Source: an uncultured Lachnospiraceae bacterium
GTDB taxonomy: Bacteria > Bacillota > Clostridia > Lachnospirales > Lachnospiraceae
Length of the DNA: 9,966 bases
Direction of reading: 5' to 3'
Assembly (NCBI GenBank): GCA_948438565.1
Contig: CAOJLW010000071.1
Coordinates: 1 to 9,966 of the forward strand
A program made the position numbers and the translations under genes. The notes below the pieces were generated by a model that had not been told where the DNA came from, ran no database searches, and saw only the letters and a list, made by a program, of their open reading frames with translations. Positions 7,086 through 9,966 of this stretch are shown piece after piece (the first letter of the stretch is position 1; each line of letters begins with the position of its first letter).

Positions 7086-7137
7086 GCCATATGGCGCCGT
7101 AATATCCATTTTGATTCCAGTTACCGCCGCATATGGC
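7086..7137 (-). promoter_or_regulatory. Predicted leader hairpin upstream of the GH3 gene
   Basis: On the minus strand three short stems stack: GCCATAT/ATATGGC (7137-7131 with 7092-7086), GGCG/CGCC, and GTAA/TTAC, separated by two 2-nt bulges around an 18-nt loop. That is 15 paired positions. No T tract follows, so it is not a terminator. It ends about 16 nt before the GH3 ribosome binding site and overlaps the stop codon of the small leader ORF. The role is unknown; translation-coupled control or 5' mRNA protection are possible. Confidence 0.45.
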
Positions 7138-7177
7138 CAAAACACTGCCTATTAGCCAAATACAACCTCAAACGCAT
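7121..7177 (-). CDS. Possible 18-residue leader peptide
   Basis: Inside the GH3 leader an ATG at 7177 opens MRLRLYLANRQCFGHMRR and stops at TAA (7123-7121). A GGGGG at 7191-7187, preceded by a run of A, lies 9 nt upstream and is a plausible Shine-Dalgarno. The peptide has five Arg among 18 residues. Its last codons form the 5' arm of the hairpin at 7137-7086, so a ribosome finishing it would open that hairpin. The frame is open back to an ATG at 7234 (37 residues), but that start has no ribosome binding site. It could be chance in a 225-nt leader. Confidence 0.35.
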   Translation of the reverse strand: MRLRLYLANRQCFGHMRR

Positions 7178-7289
7178 TGCAAAACACCCCCTTTTTTCAT
7201 ACAGAGTTAAGAACCTCTCCTGCCCCATATCCATAGAAAACGCAAATTAGTTTTTTGACTTCATTTGTTAAACCAATTGATTATTTAGT

Positions 7290-7317
7290 ATTATACGTCA
7301 ATTGTAAAAAATGTCAA
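7290..7317 (-). promoter_or_regulatory. Perfect-consensus sigma-A promoter of the GH3 gene
   Basis: On the minus strand TTGACA (7317-7312), a 16-nt spacer and TATAAT (7295-7290) are present, both boxes 6/6. Very AT-rich DNA upstream (7318-7470) could serve as an UP element. The inferred start near 7283 leaves a leader of about 225 nt. Two CAATTG palindromes (7304-7299 and 7279-7274) flank the -10 box. Confidence 0.85.
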
Positions 7318-7485
7318 TATCAATACAGTATTTTTTGAATTATTATATAAATTTCACATATATTTTCTCAACACAAGCCTAATTTTTCTTGTATTTTTAC
7401 TAAAAATTCAATTTTTTTATCCAATTATTTTTCTATATAATAAATTTTTTTAAAAATTTTATGTATTGCCACAAATAACACAACG
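7318..7485 (-). other. AT-rich intergenic spacer
   Basis: This stretch between the PFOR terminator and the GH3 promoter is made almost wholly of A and T runs. I see no gene, tRNA or convincing hairpin in it. It may act only as a promoter-upstream element. The whole gene-free interval is 7178-7533; the rest of it is the promoter, leader and terminator listed separately. Confidence 0.6.
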
Positions 7486-7513
7486 ATGGGCAGGCGCACT
7501 GTCGCCTGCCCAT
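7486..7513 (-). terminator. Hairpin terminator after PFOR
   Basis: On the minus strand ATGGGCAGGCG (7513-7503), loop ACAGTG and CGCCTGCCCAT (7496-7486) form a perfect 11-bp stem 20 nt after the PFOR stop codon. The following CGTTGTGTTATTTG is T-rich but broken, so termination may be partial. Confidence 0.7.
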
Positions 7514-7533
7514 AATTACCGGATTGCCCTTCG

Positions 7534-9966
7534 TCATTCCGCCATTTTCTTTAACCTGGTATACTTATCTTCTGCATCCTTCTTGGCTCGTTCAAACAAC
7601 TCCTTGGCTCGTTTGGGATTGCTTCTTACAAGGGCGTTAAAACGCACCTCTCCATTGAGGAAATCAAACAATTCCCCATCCGGCTGCCTGCTGTCCAAAT
7701 GGAACGTCGCCTGTTCCATGCCGCCCACTGCCGGCTGATAACGGAACAAATGAAAATGCCCCGCTTTTACCGCAAGCTTTTCCTCCTCCTGAGCCATCTG
7801 CATCCCGGACTTAATCCCCTGGTTGATACACGGAGCATATGCCAGAATCAGAGACGGTCCCGGATAGGCTTCCGCCTCAGTAAATGCCCGAACGCACTGG
7901 TTATAATCCGCTCCCATAGCCACCTGAGCCACAAACACATATCCATAACTCATCGCCATAGCCGCCAGATCTTTTTTACGGATATCTTTGCCGCCGGCCG
8001 CAAACTGCGCCACCGCCCCAAGCGGCGTAGATTTTGACGCCTGTCCGCCGGTATTGGAGTATACTTCCGTATCAAATACCAAAATATTGATATCCCTTCC
8101 ACTTGCCAGCACATGATCGAGTCCTCCAAACCCAATATCATATGCCCAGCCGTCGCCGCCGAAAATCCATTTGGATTTTTTCGATAAGAACTGTTTCTTT
8201 TCCAGAATTTCATCCGATAACAAACACCCGCACTCCAATAGCCTGCCCGCCAACTCCTCTGACGCTTTTTGGTTCTCTCTGCCATTTTCGTAAGTGGTCA
8301 GCCAGTTCCCGGCCGCTTCTTTCACCGCTTCCACATCCGTCTGTCTGGCCAGCTCCTGTACTTTCTCCTTCAGACTGTTCCGAATGGCCTCTTCACAAAG
8401 CAGCATTCCAAATCCAAATTCCGCTGCATCCTCAAACAGGGAATTTGACCATGCCGGCCCCCTTCCTTTTGCATTTACCGTATACGGCGTAGCCGGTGAA
8501 GAATTTCCCCAAATGGAAGAACATCCGGTCGCGTTGGCAATATACATCCGATCGCCGAACAGCTGCGTAGCCAGCTTTGCATACGCCGTTTCCCCGCATC
8601 CTGCACAGGCCCCATGGAATTCCAAAAGCGGCTGTTTAAACTGACTTCCCTTTACACTGGCAGGACCGAATTGTTCCACCAAATCCTCTTTTTCCCTCAA
8701 TGTCCTTCCATAGTCAAAATACGACTGCTTCTCATAATGCTCTTCGGTCGGTTCCATCACCAACGCCTTTTCCTTTGCCGGACAGCAAGCCGCGCAGGTG
8801 CCGCACCCGGTACAGTCTAAAACAGATACTGTAATAGAAAACTGGCGATCCGGATTCTTGGGCATATCTCTGCTCGCCATACCCGCCGGGGCGTTTTGAC
8901 GTTCTTCCCTGTCCATGACAGCCGGACGGATTACGGCGTGCGGGCAGACATAGGAACAGATGTTGCACTGGATGCAGTTTTCCGGTATCCAGTTTGGCAC
9001 ACGTACGGCAATATTTCGTTTTTCATAGGCCGCCGTGCCGGACGGCGTCGCGCCGCTTGCATAGTCCATAAAAACAGATACCGGCAGCTTATTGCCTTCA
9101 TAGGCGTTGACTGCGCGCTGAATGCCGTTGACATAATCTGTCACATTCTGGCTTCTTCCCGTGATATCCGCGCCAAAAATATTTTCGCTTTCACAATTGG
9201 CCCAGGCTGCCGGAACCTCCACCTGTACTGCTCCCTGCATCCCGGCGTCTATTGCCGCGCAGTTTTTGGCTACCACATCGTCGCCTTTTCTTCCATACGT
9301 CTTTTTGACCGCATCTTTTAACAGCTCCACAATCTCTGCTTCCGGCAGGATATTGGTCAGCTTAAAAAATGCCGCCTGCAAAATCGTATTGATCCTGGTC
9401 GGCCCCATTCCCGTTTCCATACCGATTTTCACGCCGTTTATCACATAGAACTGAATATTATTTTCCGCCATAAAGTGTTTCATCTGTCCCGGCAAATGTT
9501 TTTCCACTTCCTGCGGTTCCCAGGGGCAGTTTAAAAGAAACGTACCGCCCGGCGCCAGATCCTGCACCATATTGTATTTCCAGACATACGACGGATTATG
9601 ACACGCCACAAAATCCGCCTGCTGCACCAGATAGGTCGATTTAATTTTGTGTTTTCCAAAACGCAGATGCGAAACTGTCAGTCCGCCGGATTTTTTGGAA
9701 TCGTAGTCAAAATAAGCCTGCGCATATAAATCCGTATGATCGCCGATAATTTTAATCGAATTTTTATTGGCGCCAACTGTCCCGTCCGCGCCCAATCCCC
9801 AGAACTTACAGCTATACACATGCTCAGTCAAGTTCTGCGGCTCTTCGGTCGAATCCAAAGACAATTCCGTTACGTCGTCCCGAATGCCGATGGTAAATTC
9901 ACATTTGCTTTGATTGGCAAATACCGCTAAAATCTGTCCCGGCGTAGTATCTTTGGAACTGAGTCC
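7534..9966 (-). CDS. nifJ: Pyruvate:ferredoxin (flavodoxin) oxidoreductase, C-terminal two thirds
   Basis: This enzyme oxidises pyruvate with CoA to acetyl-CoA and CO2 and passes electrons to ferredoxin in the cytoplasm. It is a central step of clostridial fermentation. The 810 visible residues start in mid-gene with GLSSKDTTPGQIL, so the frame is open to the window edge and about a third of the usual ~1170-1200 residues is missing. In order: the gamma-type domain (FWGLGADGTVGANKNSIKII), the EKR segment (YEKRNIAVRVPNW), and two 4Fe-4S motifs with Cys 331, 334, 337, 341 and 385, 388, 391, 395. The ligands of the proximal cluster follow (CAGC 454/457, ATGC 482, YAPC 713), then the thiamine diphosphate site, GDGWAYDIG at 604 and NTGGQ at 638. 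All cofactor residues in the visible part are intact. The TTG at 9864 is not a start, since homologous sequence continues upstream. The gene is closed by its own hairpin at 7513-7486. Confidence 0.97.
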   Translation of the reverse strand, partial: GLSSKDTTPGQILAVFANQSKCEFTIGIRDDVTELSLDSTEEPQNLTEHVYSCKFWGLGADGTVGANKNSIKIIGDHTDLYAQAYFDYDSKKSGGLTVSHLRFGKHKIKSTYLVQQADFVACHNPSYVWKYNMVQDLAPGGTFLLNCPWEPQEVEKHLPGQMKHFMAENNIQFYVINGVKIGMETGMGPTRINTILQAAFFKLTNILPEAEIVELLKDAVKKTYGRKGDDVVAKNCAAIDAGMQGAVQVEVPAAWANCESENIFGADITGRSQNVTDYVNGIQRAVNAYEGNKLPVSVFMDYASGATPSGTAAYEKRNIAVRVPNWIPENCIQCNICSYVCPHAVIRPAVMDREERQNAPAGMASRDMPKNPDRQFSITVSVLDCTGCGTCAACCPAKEKALVMEPTEEHYEKQSYFDYGRTLREKEDLVEQFGPASVKGSQFKQPLLEFHGACAGCGETAYAKLATQLFGDRMYIANATGCSSIWGNSSPATPYTVNAKGRGPAWSNSLFEDAAEFGFGMLLCEEAIRNSLKEKVQELARQTDVEAVKEAAGNWLTTYENGRENQKASEELAGRLLECGCLLSDEILEKKQFLSKKSKWIFGGDGWAYDIGFGGLDHVLASGRDINILVFDTEVYSNTGGQASKSTPLGAVAQFAAGGKDIRKKDLAAMAMSYGYVFVAQVAMGADYNQCVRAFTEAEAYPGPSLILAYAPCINQGIKSGMQMAQEEEKLAVKAGHFHLFRYQPAVGGMEQATFHLDSRQPDGELFDFLNGEVRFNALVRSNPKRAKELFERAKKDAEDKYTRLKKMAE

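Noticed and set aside
7121..7234. A 37-codon version of the leader peptide starting at 7234
   Set aside because: The upstream ATGs at 7234 and 7228 lack any ribosome site; the internal ATG at 7177 has one.
7231..7247. A cre-like sequence (catabolite control) in the GH3 leader, read as TAGAAAACGCAAATT
   Set aside because: It differs from the consensus at two conserved positions and sits about 35-50 nt downstream of the inferred start, so the match is too weak to list as a site.
9864..9966. TTG at 9864 as a start codon for PFOR
   Set aside because: The frame stays open to the window edge and the upstream 34 residues (GLSSKDTTPGQIL onward) match the family, so the gene is cut by the window and not short.

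Overview
The window reads as a low-to-moderate GC anaerobic Firmicute, most likely a gut-type clostridium (Lachnospiraceae-like). The reasons are a MecA-type adaptor, a clostridial single-chain pyruvate:ferredoxin oxidoreductase (PFOR), strong Shine-Dalgarno sites, consensus sigma-A promoters, AT-rich intergenic DNA, and a secreted glycoside hydrolase with a clostridial-style C-terminal tail. All supportable genes are on the minus strand, so transcription runs from high to low coordinates. The assignment is inferred from protein families, not from a marker gene.

Layout in transcription order. (1) 9966-7534: the C-terminal two thirds of PFOR, with its start outside the window, closed by an 11-bp hairpin at 7513-7486. 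(2) 7485-7058: an AT-rich spacer with a perfect-consensus sigma-A promoter (7317-7290), then a transcribed leader of about 225 nt. The leader holds a possible 18-codon Arg-rich ORF whose end lies in a predicted 15-bp hairpin just before the next gene. (3) 7057-1352: an exported 1901-residue glycoside hydrolase family 3 (GH3) protein in the inverted (circularly permuted) order. Its C-terminal alpha/beta half comes first, then two tandem carbohydrate-binding-like modules, then the TIM barrel, a CBM6-like module, an Ig-like module, three FIVAR/Ala-rich helical repeats and a terminal FN3 domain. A 15-bp terminator hairpin follows. (4) 1268-483: a promoter and a gene for a 228-residue coiled-coil protein with one C-terminal membrane segment, then a terminator. 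(5) 369-1: a possible 37-codon ORF and the N-terminal part of a MecA family adaptor that runs off the window.

Each main gene has its own promoter and/or terminator, so this is a run of separate units and not one operon. PFOR (central fermentation), the hydrolase (extracellular glycan use), the coiled-coil protein and MecA (regulated proteolysis) have no evident joint pathway. The most notable content is the architecture of the permuted GH3 protein and its unusual leader. I see no CRISPR array, transposon, prophage, tRNA or rRNA.
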